From assembly GCF_022965805.1 (NCBI RefSeq), contig NC_133101.1, positions 12,743,054 to 12,807,053 on the forward strand: 64,000 nt of DNA, read 5' to 3'. The position numbers and the translations under genes are program-made. Below the pieces are notes generated by a model. The model was not told the origin of the DNA and ran no database searches. It saw only the letters and a list, made by a program, of their open reading frames with translations. Source of the stretch: Primulina eburnea. Its lineage: Eukaryota > Streptophyta > Magnoliopsida > Lamiales > Gesneriaceae. Of this stretch, positions 23,084 through 35,396 are shown one piece after another; the first letter of the stretch is position 1, and every line of letters starts with the position of its first letter.

Positions 23084-24461
23084 TGTAGTGACCCGTTCCA
23101 GAATCACCTACTAATCAAGAACTATGCATGCAATTAACTTAATTAATAACAATCAGAGATAATAGCGGAAAAGTCCAACAAACAATAGTTATACAACCCA
23201 GTCGAAATCCAGAACAACTCAAACTAAACTGAAAAATATGAGATACCACCATATCGAAACAGAGCAGTATTGAAGAACTAACTCAACCGACTACTCCACG
23301 TCCTCCTCATCCTCCTCCTGAGCCATCCAACCTGAGGCCTGCCCCGTGGAAATGGGGTGTCCAAGATAAACAAAATCGAGGACGTGAGCGATAAAAACGC
23401 CCAGTACAAAAGCATGAGTATACAAGCATATATGAAATGCACATGCTATGACTATGATACCAGGGTAGTCAAGAAAACAAGAGTCACAAAAGATCTCAAA
23501 ATGCTCAGTCTAGAGGCGCCAAGTGGATAGTGCCGCGCGGTACTCCTCTGGGTCACTGCATCCACTACAAGATCAGACGTGGACCTAAAATGTCCCGGAT
23601 CACCGAAGCCCTCCGGACCCGTAGGCCACTGTGTACTCTCGGTGTCCATGCGTCCACAAGACAGGGCTGAGCGGCCCCACAAGATATAGCTTATCTCGAA
23701 AGAGATACAGCTCAACAATAAAGGCTATCTCGAAAGAGATACGGCTCGAGATGAAATGCAATATGCGGTAATAAGCGTGACATAATAACATGCATCATAT
23801 GACATATATCAATGCAGCAAATAATCATGCAACACATATAAGAATGTATACTCGACCAGGATATCTCGGATAGTACTTTCGTACCTCAAACCAGTAGATC
23901 CTAGCAATCAGCCCTAGAATCAAGCCTGCGTTCGTAGCCAGCCCACTGATGCCGCTAGCTCCCGACTAGAGCACAGCTCCGCTACAAAACCATTAGCTCC
24001 TCGCTATTGCCTAAACCTCGGGAAAAGACTAGAAACCCATCAGAAACGACTAAAACACTCTGGAATACTCGGAAATGGCGAGATAAATGTGAAGCCTCGC
24101 GCCTCTATTTATAGACAACGATCGGACGATCCGATCCACTTCGGACAATCCGATCCGGTACACTTCGGACCTTCCGAACCCTGATCGGACGATCCGAACC
24201 CTGCATGTCTTCCACGTTGCCAGCCACCTGTCTCGGACGATCCGAACCCTGATCGGACGATCCGAACCCTTCCACGTGTCCAGCCACCTGTCTTGGACAA
24301 TCCGAACCCTTCCACGTGTCCAGCCACCTGTCTCGGACGGTCCGAACCCTCTTCGGATGATCCGAACCCTCTTCGGACGATCCGAAACCGGTTCGGTCCT
24401 TCCGATCACCGAAAAATAATTAATCCAATAATTAACTCAATTTAGGCATCGGGATACTACA
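23084..24461 (-). repeat. Element C 5' LTR (1378 bp)
   Basis: Near-identical to 17062-18437. TATA box at 24106-24113 on the minus strand and palindrome array at 24120-24408. This LTR would drive transcription toward lower coordinates. Confidence 0.95.
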
Positions 24462-24466
24462 AGTAG
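24462..24466. repeat. Target-site duplication of C (right), AGTAG
   Basis: Second copy of the duplication at 17057-17061. Confidence 0.95.
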
Positions 24467-24741
24467 TATGATGTTGGGATGTTAATTGATACGTCGTTTA
24501 GTGTCGATAGGCACTCGAATACATTAGAAGTCGTATGAAACGACTTGATGTCAATTGCTACGTTTTGAATTGTATGTGTCGTAGGGTGAACGTTATTGCT
24601 TTGGGTGTTTGTACGAATTTGGTCGATGTTATGGCATGCTAAGATGGGTCTCGGGGTGTCGGTTTATGGTCCGGACAATCGAGTCTAGAGTGATAAGCAT
24701 CGCATGTATTGGAATTTCGTGAGTTTGCACTTCCCGTAGGT

Positions 24742-24914
24742 ACACGGACCCCCTCACGGACCAGGGCACGGGGTCCGTGCCTTTGTTTCTTTCGCAGTGC
24801 CAAATTCCCGAGGCTACACGGACCCCCATAGGGACCAGGCACGGGGTCCATGCCCTCCTCCTTTTCGATGTCTTTTTGCAGAGTCTAGACGGACCCAGGC
24901 ACGGGGTCCGTGTC
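24742..24914. repeat. GGACCCC/GGGGTCC array, D LTR
   Basis: Three blocks, each with two or three inverted ACGGACC / GGTCCGT halves, homologous to 12049-12297 in A. The blocks differ in number and spacing between A and D, so the array evolves faster than its flanks. Confidence 0.8.
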
Positions 24915-25224
24915 CTTCGTTTTTTGGGAAAAATATTTTAGTATACTTTGAGGTTCGACGTCATGGTTTAGTGCAAGGGTTATCAAGGTCGTGCCATGAG
25001 AAATTGTAGAATGTCGTAAGGAATGATTGAGCTTGAGAGTAAGTTTAATTTCTACTTCTAAGTTATGCAAGTTAAGTATGCAATTTCATGTTAGTATGTC
25101 GCAGCAACGGACCCAGTCGAAGTCCAACGAGTCCCTCAACGGCAAGTAAGTATGATGATGTGCAAAGAAAATATTTTAAGTTTTTGGAGGTATGCTAAAT
25201 GTGTTGTGACCAAAATTATATTAG

Positions 25225-25385
25225 GATTGGAAAGCGTTAAATTATGAACGGGGACCAATCCGCCCGTTACATTATGAACGGAGACCAATCCGCCCGTTAA
25301 ATTATGAACGGGTTAGGTCGAGGTTGGAAAGCGTTAAATTATGAACGTGGACCAACCAGCCCGTTAAATTATGAACAAGGATCTC
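25225..25385. repeat. TTAAATTATGAACGGG repeats, D LTR
   Basis: Five copies alternating direct spacers (GACCAATCCGCCCG and GGTTGGAAAGCG). The homologous series in A is at 11610-11745. Confidence 0.8.
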
Positions 25386-26029
25386 ATGTATGTGGCAGTG
25401 GATACGTCCCTGTCAGCCCAGTACTGTGGTTTGTATGTTCAGGCATTTATTATGTTATGGGCCACTTGCTTTGAAACATGCATCTACGCAAAATAAAGTC
25501 ATGTATGTTTAAGTACGTTTAGTTATGCAAGTATGCTTATGAAAGCTTTCAAGTTATGGCACGTCTATGTATGTACGTATGTTCAAGTTACGTTATGAAA
25601 GTTCAAGTTTTAGTATGTACGCTCTATTTTAAAGTTGCATGCGGTTTTATTATGTAGTACTAGCTATTTCCCAGTTTATACGTGTTGAGTCTTTAGACTC
25701 ACTACACTTGATCGATGCAGGTGAGTATGTTGATGAGGAGACAGGAGGTGGCGACCAAGGGGCAGGCTTGGACTGAGCGAAAGGCTAACCCGAGGACCGC
25801 AATGTTTATGTTTTTATGCAAAATTTAAATTACTCTGATTTCATGTTTTGATGGAAACACTTTGAGTAAACCTTTTGTGAGCAAATTTTATCGAAGTTAT
25901 TTTGAGCAACCATGTCTTATGGGGGACTTGGTTGAGGTATTTTATGGCAAACATTGAAAGTATTTTTACATTCAATAAAATTTTTAATTTTTCCGCAAAT
26001 TTTAAATAGCAAAAGTACGGTACGTTACA

Positions 26030-26046
26030 GTTGGTATCAGAGCGGT
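26030..26046 (+). promoter_or_regulatory. Element D primer-binding site (tRNA-iMet)
   Basis: GTTGGTATCAGAGCGGT directly after the LTR; the following ~90 bases match the leader of A. Confidence 0.9.
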
Positions 26047-28639
26047 GTTTTTGTAAAGGGTTACGCCTACTGCCAGTCGCAAGAAGCTCACGAAGTCACA
26101 CCTCAAGTCTGTAAGTTTTAAGATTTTAAATTATTTCATGTATTAAGAATTCAAGTCATGATTTCAGCATGTGCATGTTTTAATGCAATCACCTGTATGT
26201 TTACATGACATACGTTTTAGAGTACATGTATATATGTCGTTATGAATTGAGATTGGATCTTTAAAATTTTTATGCATGTTACGACATGAAATGAGATATT
26301 ATTTAATTTTCTTGCATGTTGGCGTGGTGGACTTGGACATGATTAAGAATTTAGCTTTTGGGCGTTACGAAGTGTTGATAGCGATTTGAGTATATTGATT
26401 TTTGGTTATTAAGCACTGATGTTCTACTCTTCGAGTCATAAGTTAGTCATGAAAATTCCGAATGCTTTTGGGAAGTAAAAATTTTTAACACTGATGATTC
26501 GTGGTTACTAGATGAGTTAAGTTTTGAAAACTTCGTATAAGGATTAATGATTCGAAATCTGTGACGACCTTTAGAAGTATAAAAAAAAAGTATAATTTGG
26601 GATTTTAAGTATTGATGGAAATGTAAGATTAGTTATAAGGATTGAATTGCACGAATTGAGAACTTTAAGGACCTAATTGCAATAACCAATATATTGAGGA
26701 CCTAAGTGCAAAAAAAAATCTAAAGGACTATTTTCAAAATTTACCGAAGTTTGGGATTAAATTCTGAGTTTCGAGAATTTTAGGTTTTATGAGGCTAAAA
26801 TCGAAAATTTTATGGGGACCTAAAATGCAAAATTAGAAGAGTTGTAGGGCAAAAATTATAATTTTTGAGAACTTTAAGGACCAAATTACAAATTTCGAAA
26901 TTTTTGAGGATTGAGTTCGAACTTTTGAGGAACACTTGAGTAAGATCAGTAGCTTTTCGAGGTTATGGAATTGACTTTGGGTTTAATAAGCTTAAAATTA
27001 TTGAACTTTATGTTACGAGAAATTTATAAGATGGAATTAAGAACGCCAAGGACTTATGGGTAATTGTAGGATTTTCAAAATTATTGACAAGGTTGAGTAA
27101 TTGTCAAGAAAATTAGGAATTTATTTTGCAATTGTTAAGGGATTGGAGAAATTAGTTTAGCGGTAAGTGAAAATTGAATGTTTAAAATGATAGGAATTTT
27201 CGGTGATTTAGGCTAGAAGGATATTTAGAACCTTTATATATCTGGGTTATAATGTTATAAGGAATGGTAATCAAGGACATTGTTGGATGAATCAATGTCG
27301 GACTTGAAAATTTAAGCGTTAGTGAAAAAACGTTGTGGCAAATTAACAATTTAATGTGATGACGATTTAAGGTATAGTTGAGTAGTTAGTTAAGTTATAA
27401 GAGTAGACATTGAGATAACGGATTGTTGGGAACTGAAGTTTGAGGTGTCATAAGTTTTGGTTATGATCTTAACTGTTAGGACTATACTTTATTGGAATTT
27501 GATTTTTCTAGAAAGTTGGGTATGATTGACGGTTAGGTTACTAGATAGATTCATGTAAGGATTGAGATAGACGCCTTGTCTTGAGGAAATTTTGTAATCC
27601 ATTAAGCAACTTGGGAATAAGTGAAGGTGTGTGTTTGGAATTATGTTATCCAAAACTATTTGGGTTGCGTAAGTTTGAATTGCAAATGTACGGATATGGG
27701 TGTTCATACGGAGGCTTTGGGTGAAATAAAAACAAAAGGGGATTAGTTGCGTTCAACATGGATTACCAATAGATGAATATTAAGGTTTTTTATCGAGTAA
27801 GAAATCTAAAATCTTGACATTGGGATTCTAGAACGCCATGGTTTATAAGTGAATTTGATTTATTGGAGTTAGTCTAAAGCTACTATAGGATAACTTATTA
27901 ATTTTTATGCGCTAGAATTAATTAAGCATTGAGGGTACTTAAGAATGCGACATTTTTTTCGATGAGAAAAGTTCAGAGTCCTAGGCCCCAACTTTATTGT
28001 AATTGGGAAGATAATAGTTTAAGCATGTAATTGATGTTAGAAAGATTTTATATAACAGGTTGAAGATTGGTTTTGGGTATTTTGGGTTTTATGGATTAAC
28101 ACTACTCAAATTTAAGACTTGCAACAATTTTGTAATTGGGATGTACTTGTAAATAGTTAAGTTACGTAAGTTTGTTGTCGTAAGGTAAAGATTCGATTCA
28201 AGGATCGTAGGTCAATATTATTATGGGGTTAAGATAAGGTTTAACTTTTGAGTGTAGTACCAAGGATAGAAGTTGATCCATAACTTTTGGTGCTAAGATT
28301 TCTTAAGTTGAACTGCATAAATGCTAATGTAATAGATCGATGAACATTACGGGTATAGTATAAGGAATGTAAGATACGATAAGTTTGAACCACCATTTCT
28401 ATCATTGGGAATTGTGAGAAAAGTCAAAATTCGAGGTCGTAGTAAAGTAAAACTAAGACGCCATAAGTCGCTTTAAGTTGTGATTCGTAGACGAGGTTTT
28501 TGATAGGAAATTTAATTAAGATTGAAGAGACGTATTGACAGCTTAGGACTTAAATTTTTATCAGAGTAGCGCAGCGGAAGCATATATTATTGGGATACTT
28601 GAATTAAGAATCTAAAATTTTGGATTATCGAGGATAAGC
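26047..28639 (+). other. Element D internal region, non-coding
   Basis: About 2.6 kb between primer site and polypurine tract with no plausible Gag or Pol sequence in any frame. C-poor on the plus strand. Between ~26610 and 26930 it shows a loose repeat of the form AAGGACCTAATTGCAA (variants at 26668, 26697, 26815, 26876), suggesting decayed tandem amplification. The only longer ORF (27489-27707, minus) is unrecognised and probably fortuitous. Confidence 0.7.
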
Positions 28640-28677
28640 GAATTTCGGGGACGAAATTCAATTTAAGGGGGATAGAT
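28640..28677 (+). promoter_or_regulatory. Element D hairpin and polypurine tract
   Basis: 28640-28659 forms a perfect 8-bp stem hairpin, GAATTTCG-GGGA-CGAAATTC. It is followed by TTTAAGGGGGATAGAT and the 3' LTR start TGTGACG. The hairpin is kept although all coding sequence is gone. Confidence 0.88.
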
Positions 28678-28911
28678 TGTGACGTCCCAAAACTTTAAGG
28701 TCCACATGAGCCACATGCATGCAAGTTATTAAATTCCTTATGTATTGTATTAAATGGTTTTAATGCATGGTTATTTCATTAATTTGGGTTTTAATTCATG
28801 ATTTATGAATTTGCATTATTTTAAATTATAATATGTTTAGTTAATCCACGTTAAAACTTTTTCCTTGATTTTTAGTTTCAGGCGATTATTCGAGACGGGA
28901 TCGAGGAAATG
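28678..28911 (+). repeat. Element D 3' LTR, first part
   Basis: Matches 15765-15998 with a few substitutions; interrupted by F after AAATG. Confidence 0.93.
28907..28911. repeat. Target-site duplication of F (left), AAATG
   Basis: AAATG before 28912 and again at 37712-37716. The 5' LTR of D reads through this point uninterrupted near 15996. Confidence 0.95.
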
Positions 28912-30312
28912 TGTGAGGGCCTTGTTCCTGATTAATATTTTATTAACACACAATCAGGATTAATTATTATAAACAGCGAAAACGAGTTAAAATTTTGCTT
29001 TTTGGCCCAATAGAAATTTCTGCATGACCTCCCCGTAAATAGGACATACCGGAAAAATATAAAATAACCAAAACGACTAAATCAAAACCCTCAACAAACA
29101 TCCAATACGAAACAATGCCAACCAGGCACAATCACAACAACGATCCTCCACAAACATAATATACAACTACTCGGGGCATACCCCGGTAATACATAGACTC
29201 CATAATACATAAATATAATATCTGGGGACTCGATGACTGAACTCACAGAGAAAAACAATGAATGCTTGAGCTCAAAACTCAAAGAGCTCTAGCGCCCCTC
29301 GGTGCTTCATCCTGAGCAGCCGAAGACGAACCACCTGCATGACCTGCTATGGAAACACAGAACAAACCACAGCAGTCCCAAAGGACATGGGTCAAACCCC
29401 AGTAAGAAGATCAAATAAATTACAGCATATATAAATGACATGTAATGAAATCAATGCAATGCATGTACGGGTGCAAGATGTCTGGATATCAGGAGTCAAA
29501 GGATCGATATCAACAATCATAATATGCTCGAGCTGGTCCACAACTCAGCGGACCTGTCCACGACTCAGCGGACCTGTCCACGACTCAGCGGACAGTGTCT
29601 AGGGATATGGCTTCACACTTGATGCCAGCAACTACCTAAGCCAGACCGAGTCAAGGTGCCCAAAATCCACAAGACACAATATAATATCATATACAGATCT
29701 CAATCGAATATCAACGGGTATCAATAACTGAAGGGCTCAATATGAATGTGTGCTCAACAATGTATATCAATCCATATATTATTCCAATATATTTGAAAAT
29801 CATGTTTTATTTTAAGAAAATGAGGAATAATCTTAAATTTGCATCCAAATTCCACAAAGAGCACATAATCACATAATTCACATAAAACCAATTAACTCAC
29901 ATCAATTAAATTACACGTCGACATAGACGCTGTAAGAAATCGATCAATCCGTACCTTAACCTTCAAATTAAATTACCACAAAAATTACGAAGACCTCGGC
30001 GCTTCCTGGTTATCAAAACCTGTGGCAATTAATTTATTTTCATCAATTAAATACTCAACTCTTATCCAATTACAATTTCCAAATTCCAGCTTGTACCTAG
30101 GATCGAAACTTGACCCGGTCTATTTTATTTCAACTCTTGTGTACTATAAAATTTAAATATGCATTTTAATATCGTCTATAAACCGATATTTTCTAATAAA
30201 TATTTTTAAACACACTATTTAATTATTTGGCTTAATTATTTTAAATTCCTCAATTTAAAATAATTACTCTTAATTATCGCCAAATAACATATAATTAAAT
30301 CGGGTCATTACA
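28912..30312 (-). repeat. Element F 3' LTR (1401 bp)
   Basis: Starts TGTGAGGGCCTTG and ends GGGTCATTACA on the plus strand. It carries three copies of a ~20-bp TCCACGACTCAGCGGA unit (29533-29592) where the 5' LTR has one. The segment corresponding to 36548-37503 is absent, with a TCGA microhomology at the join (~30107). Confidence 0.93.
29533..29592. repeat. 20-bp tandem repeat in the F 3' LTR
   Basis: Three units containing GTCCACGACTCAGCGGAC (first with one change), against a single unit near 36020 in the 5' LTR; a copy-number change after or during insertion. Confidence 0.85.
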
Positions 30313-30350
30313 TTTCTCCCCCTCTAACAAAAGATTTCGTCCTCGAAATC
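30313..30350 (-). promoter_or_regulatory. Element F polypurine tract and adjacent hairpin
   Basis: Minus-strand TTAGAGGGGGAGAAA abuts the LTR. 30333-30350 forms GATTTCG-AGGA-CGAAATC in sense. Confidence 0.88.
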
Positions 30351-30389
30351 AAACACACAACACACCTTATATACAACATAGTCAAACAT

Positions 30390-33300
30390 CTACCACTGAT
30401 TATTCATAGGAAAGTCAGAGGACATGGAATAATCTATAACAGTTTCAAACAAGTGAGGCCATTCTTGCCGCATTTTAGCCTCCAGCTCCCATGTAGCCTC
30501 TTCAGTCCCATGTCTACTCCACTGTACCATAACCAGTGGAATTGTCTTATTTCGAAGTTGCTTATCCTTATGATTAAGAATTTGTATAGGATACTCAACG
30601 TAGCTAAGGGAACTGTCTAACTCCACATCCTCGGGTCTCAGAACATGAGATGGATCTGGCTCATACTTCCGCAGCATCGATACATGAAACACATCATGTA
30701 TGGCAGACAAACTCTGCGGCAAGTTCAATCTATAAGCCGATCCTCTCAACAATAGTATACGGTCCAATATAACGTGGAGCTAACTTCCCTTTTCTCCCAA
30801 ATCTCATCGTGCCGCGAAATGGTGACACCTTTAGAAAAACTTGATCACCAACTTGAAATTCCAAAGGTCTACGCCTTTTATTTGCATAGCTAGCTTGACG
30901 ATCCTGAGATGTTTTCATTCTTTTTCTGATCAAATCAATCTTTTCATTCATCTCTTCAACAAATTCAGGTTGTGCCAATGGTTTTTCTCCAATCTCATTC
31001 CAACATATCGGCGATCGACACCTTCTACCATACAAAGCTTCAAATGGTGCCATTCCAATAGTCGTTTGGAAATTGTTATTGTATGAGAATTCTACCAATG
31101 ATAAAGATTCTTGCCAATTACCTCCGAAATCCATAACTACTGACCGAAGCATATCTTCCAAAGTCTGAATGGTTCTTTCTGTCTGACCATCAGTTTGGGG
31201 ATGATAAGCTGTGCTCATAGCCAACTTAATTCCCAAAGCATTCTGAAGACTGCTCCAAAACTTAGATGCAAATCTTGGATCTCTATCAGACACAATAGAC
31301 ACTGGAACTCCATACAACCGAACCACATTATCCAAATATAACCTTGCCATTTTCTTGTAAGGATAGGTACGATCATATGGAATGAAATGTGCTGACTTGG
31401 ACAATCTATCAACTATAACCCAGATAGCATCACAGCCTCTGATAGACCTGGTTAAGTGATTCACGAAGTCCATTGCAATATGTTCCCAGTTCCATTGTGG
31501 TATTTCTTAACTCTGCAACATACCTCCAGGTTTCATTCTCTCAACTTTCACCTGTTGGCATGTCAAACATCTTGCTACAAATTCAGAAATGTCTTTCTTC
31601 ATCGCATCCCACCAGAAATAAGGTCTCAATATCTGGTACATCCTACGATTACCAGGATGAACACTATGGCGACTACAATGCGCCTCTTGAAGCAATGCTT
31701 CTCTCAATTCTGCAACATTTGGTACCACTAATCTGTTATTCATTCGCAAACAACCATTTGATGAGACATTATACTTATCTGGATTACCAGACAAAACCAA
31801 CTCTTTTGATTTCTGAACTTTTAATTTGGATCTGTCTTTTGAGCCTTTTTAATTTCAGCAATAATCTGAACTTTTAATTTGGATCTGTCTTTTGAGCCTT
31901 TTTAATTTCAGCAATAATCTGTGGCTCAAACTGCAATGCAGAAACTATAAAATAATTATCTTGTGGCTGAAAATTCCATCCAGAAGTACACAATTCATCA
32001 TGATTCTGCCAAATATGAATGGATGCTAACATGCCATCCTGATACTTCCGGCTTAATGCATCTGCAACCTGATTCATCTTCCCTGGTTGATACTGTATTT
32101 CACAGTCAAAATCCTTCAATAGATCTAACCAACGTCTCTGCCTCATATTCAGCTCTGACTGAGTAAACAGATATTTCAAACTCTTATGATCTGAGTAAAT
32201 AATAAACTGTTCACCATATAGATAGTGTCGCCAAATTTTCAAGGCAAAAACAATGGCTGCAATTTCAAGATCATGAACTGGATATCGGGATTCATGTACC
32301 TTTAGTTGCCTCGAAGCATAGGCAATAACCTTTCCATGTTGCATCAATACACATCCCAATCCTTTAGCTGATGCATCTGTACAAACCACAAATCCACCTG
32401 ATCCAGATGGCAACGCCAACACTGGTGTTGTCGTCAATTTCTCTTTCAGTTTCAGAAAACTCTGCTCACACTCTTCTGACCAAATAAATCTTGCATCCTT
32501 CTTGGTCAGTTGGGTGATGGGTTGGGAAATATGAGAAAACCCTTCAATGAATCGTCTGTAATACCCGGCCAATCCCATAAAACTTCGAACCTCTGGTACA
32601 TTGGTTGGTCTAGTCCAATTCAAGACCGCTTCAATTTTATTTGGATCGACGGATATTTCTTTGGCTGATATCACATGACCCAAAAATATGATTTGATCCA
32701 ACCAGAATTCACACTTTGACAATTTAGCATACAACTGAGCATCACGAAGTGTTTGAAGAACTAATCTCAAATGCTCTCTATGTTCCTTTCTTGACTTTGA
32801 ATACACCAGTATATCATCAATAAAAACAATAACAAACTTGTCCAGAAAATTCCTGAACACTCGGTTCATTAAATCCATAAATACTGTCGGTGCATTAGTC
32901 AACCCAAATGGCATCACCAAAAATTCATAATGCCCATATCTGGTTCTAAAAGCTGTCTTAGGAACATCTTCCTCTCTAACTCGAAGTTGATGGTATCCTG
33001 ATCGTAGATCAATTTTTGAATATACTGAAGTTCCCTGTAGTTGATCAAACAAATCATCGATTCTAGGCAAAAGGTATTTATTCTTGACGGTGACCCGATT
33101 CAATTGCCTATAATCAATGCACATTCTCATGGAACCATCTTTCTTTTTAACAAACAAAACAGGGGCTCCCCAAGGTGACATACTAGGTCGTATGTACCTT
33201 TTTTCCAGTAAATCCTGCAATTGCTCTTTCAACTCTTTAAGTTCTGCAGGTGCCATTCTATATGGAGCTTTTGAAATTGGAGCAGTTCCTTGCATCAATT

Positions 33301-35132
33301 CGATGCTAAAATCAAGCTCTCTCTGCGGTGGAAAACATGGTATCTCCTCCAGAAAAACATCAGAAAATTCTTTCACCACCTGTATATCAGACAATCTCGG
33401 CTCTTCCTTTAAAGCATCCACAGCATAAATCATATATCCCTCATTTCCTAAGGATAATAGCTTAAACATTTCCATCGCTGAAACTAAGGGTATTTTAGCT
33501 TGAGATCCTCGACCATAAAAATTCCATTTGTCACCAAGATGAGGTCGAAAACGTACTACACCATGAAAAACAGTCTACAGTAGCTCGATAATTTGTCAAG
33601 GTATCCATACCAATGATACAATCAAAGTCATACATCGGTAACACAATCAAATTAGTAATCATAATACTGTCACCGAAATGAAATACACAGTTCAACACAA
33701 TCTGCCCTGATAAAATCACTTTACCGGCTGGAGTGGACACAGATGCAAACTCATGCAATGATGTAGTCACAAAGTCATATTCATCAACAAAATTGGATGC
33801 GAGGAAAGAGTGAGATGCTCATGTATCAAATAAAACTCGTGCAGTGTAACCATTAATTAAACAAGTACCTGCGATTACACCACCTGGAGCCTCTCTGGCT
33901 TGATCCTCTGTCAAAGCATACACTCTAGCATGTTGTGGACCTGGGAATGATTGAGGTGCATTACCCCGAACCTGTGGATAATTGGACTGCTGAAAAGATT
34001 GCGCAGGAGTAAAGGGTCTCTGAGACGAACCACCCGAAAAACCACCTCTGTTCTGAGGAAACTGTTGTGGTCTCATCTGCCCTTGAGTACGGTTTGGACA
34101 AGCTCTAGCAAAGTGTCCTGTTTGACCGCAATTATGACAAGTCCCACGTACACCACCACACTGAGATGTATGATGTCTACCTCCACAACTCTCACAATAC
34201 ACCACTGAATACTGATTTCCTGAAAACGGCGTCCCCGATACACTTTTAGATCCACTTGAGCTAGATGAACTCGACTGGCCTCTCTTCTTGAAGTTCTTTC
34301 CTCTGGGCTTAAACCTTTGAGGTTTTTGGTGTTGGAAGAACTGCTGCTGCTGAAAAGGCTGCTGAGGTACATAAGATGATGTACCCATTGGTAATTGCAT
34401 ACCTCCACTGGGTATCTGTAAAGTCTGCTGCTGATTATCTCTTTGAAATCCTGCTTCTAATCTTATTGCCTTTTTGACTGCATCGGCATAGCTAACAGGA
34501 TTACTAGCCAGAACCAAGGAATATAAATGAGAACCCAATCCTTCCAGAAATTTCTCCATTTTTGCCCCATCATTACCAGCGATATGCGGCACGTAAATCA
34601 ATAAAGATGATAATTGTCGAGCATATTCCACAACTGGTAAATTACCCCGAACCAATTTATGAAATGCAGATGATTTGGCAGCATAATAAGAAGGCGGAGA
34701 ATACTCTTGTCTGAACTGAATTCTGAAAACATCCCAAGTAATAACTGTGCCAGCATCACGCAAAGCCCTGGCAGTAGCCTCCCACCAACGTTCAACATTG
34801 TCCCTCAGCTGAAGAACTACTAATTTTACTCTTCGGTTGGAATCATATTCCACCAAATCAAACAAATTATTCATGACCCTTAACCAACTTTCAGCTTTTT
34901 CATTACCTTCGGAGCCATCAAAGATAGGAGGATTCAGATTCTGAAATCTCGATACCACCAATTCCATATCATTCACTCTACGGGTGATCTGTTCAACTTC
35001 CACATTAACATTTTGTACCGCTTTACCAGTAGGTCGACCACGTCTACCTTGAGCATTCACATCAATACCATCCATATTCTGAGCACCAGACTCTTGAACC
35101 ACTTCTTTACCTTTCCTACCTCTCGGTGCCAT
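30390..35132 (-). pseudogene. Element F gag-pol pseudogene
   Basis: Gag starts MAPRGRKGKE at 35132, with a gag core (ERWWEA), a glutamine-rich region, CxxC and CCHC knuckles (CHNCGQTGHFARAC). The protease catalytic Asp-Thr is followed directly by TGA (33819-33821) where Gly belongs. Further lesions: a one-base insertion near 33560, a 53-bp tandem duplication (31813-31918) that breaks the frame after RNase H, a TAA near 31507 in integrase, and a frameshift near 30750 before the tail. RT (FIDDIL, near 32815), RNase H (CTDASA, DALSR), integrase (HPGNRR... CLTCQQVK, SDRDPRF) and the ATWE tail are recognisable. Inactive. Confidence 0.93.
31813..31918. repeat. 53-bp tandem duplication in F pol
   Basis: 31813-31865 and 31866-31918 are identical. 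53 is not a multiple of 3, so the copy disrupts the frame between RNase H and integrase. Confidence 0.97.
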
Positions 35133-35378
35133 TCTACAAAACCAAAGTTAATTCCCAAAATATTCATTAACTTCAAAATAATTCAAAGCACCGAAAAGGA
35201 AATGCCAAAATGCTCAAGAATCCATTACCTACTAATGCCAAAACATGTTCATCTCTAAAATACTAACATGCAATTCAAACCAGGCAAAAGCAAGTAATTC
35301 CAAATAATCAATCACATGCGCACAATTTATTTGTGCCTAGACTCGAGTGTACTAACTCTATACGAGCGTATCCCAGTC

Positions 35379-35396
35379 TACGCTCTGATACCAAAC
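35379..35396 (-). promoter_or_regulatory. Element F primer-binding site (tRNA-iMet)
   Basis: Minus strand GTTTGGTATCAGAGCGTA beside the LTR edge at 35397. Confidence 0.88.

Larger units (their letters stand above)
17062..24461 (-). mobile_element. Element C: nearly intact Ty3/gypsy (chromovirus-like)
   Basis: Full-length element: LTRs 17062-18437 and 23084-24461 (1376 and 1378 bp, few differences), primer site, gag-pol, polypurine tract, AGTAG target duplication. The only obvious coding lesion is one in-frame TAG at 19456-19458. LTR similarity and coding integrity make it the youngest complete insertion here. Element H at the right window edge is the same family. Confidence 0.96.
24467..26029 (+). 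repeat. Element D 5' LTR, second part
   Basis: Continues from 17061. Contains the ACGGACCCC/GGGGTCCGTG array (24742-24914) and the TTAAATTATGAACGGGGACC repeats (25225-25385), and ends GGTACGTTACA. The corresponding part of the 3' LTR is missing. Confidence 0.92.

Noticed and set aside
27489..27707. 72-codon ORF inside D as a D-encoded protein
   Set aside because: Isolated, antisense to the element, no recognised motif, in C-poor sequence where such ORFs arise by chance.
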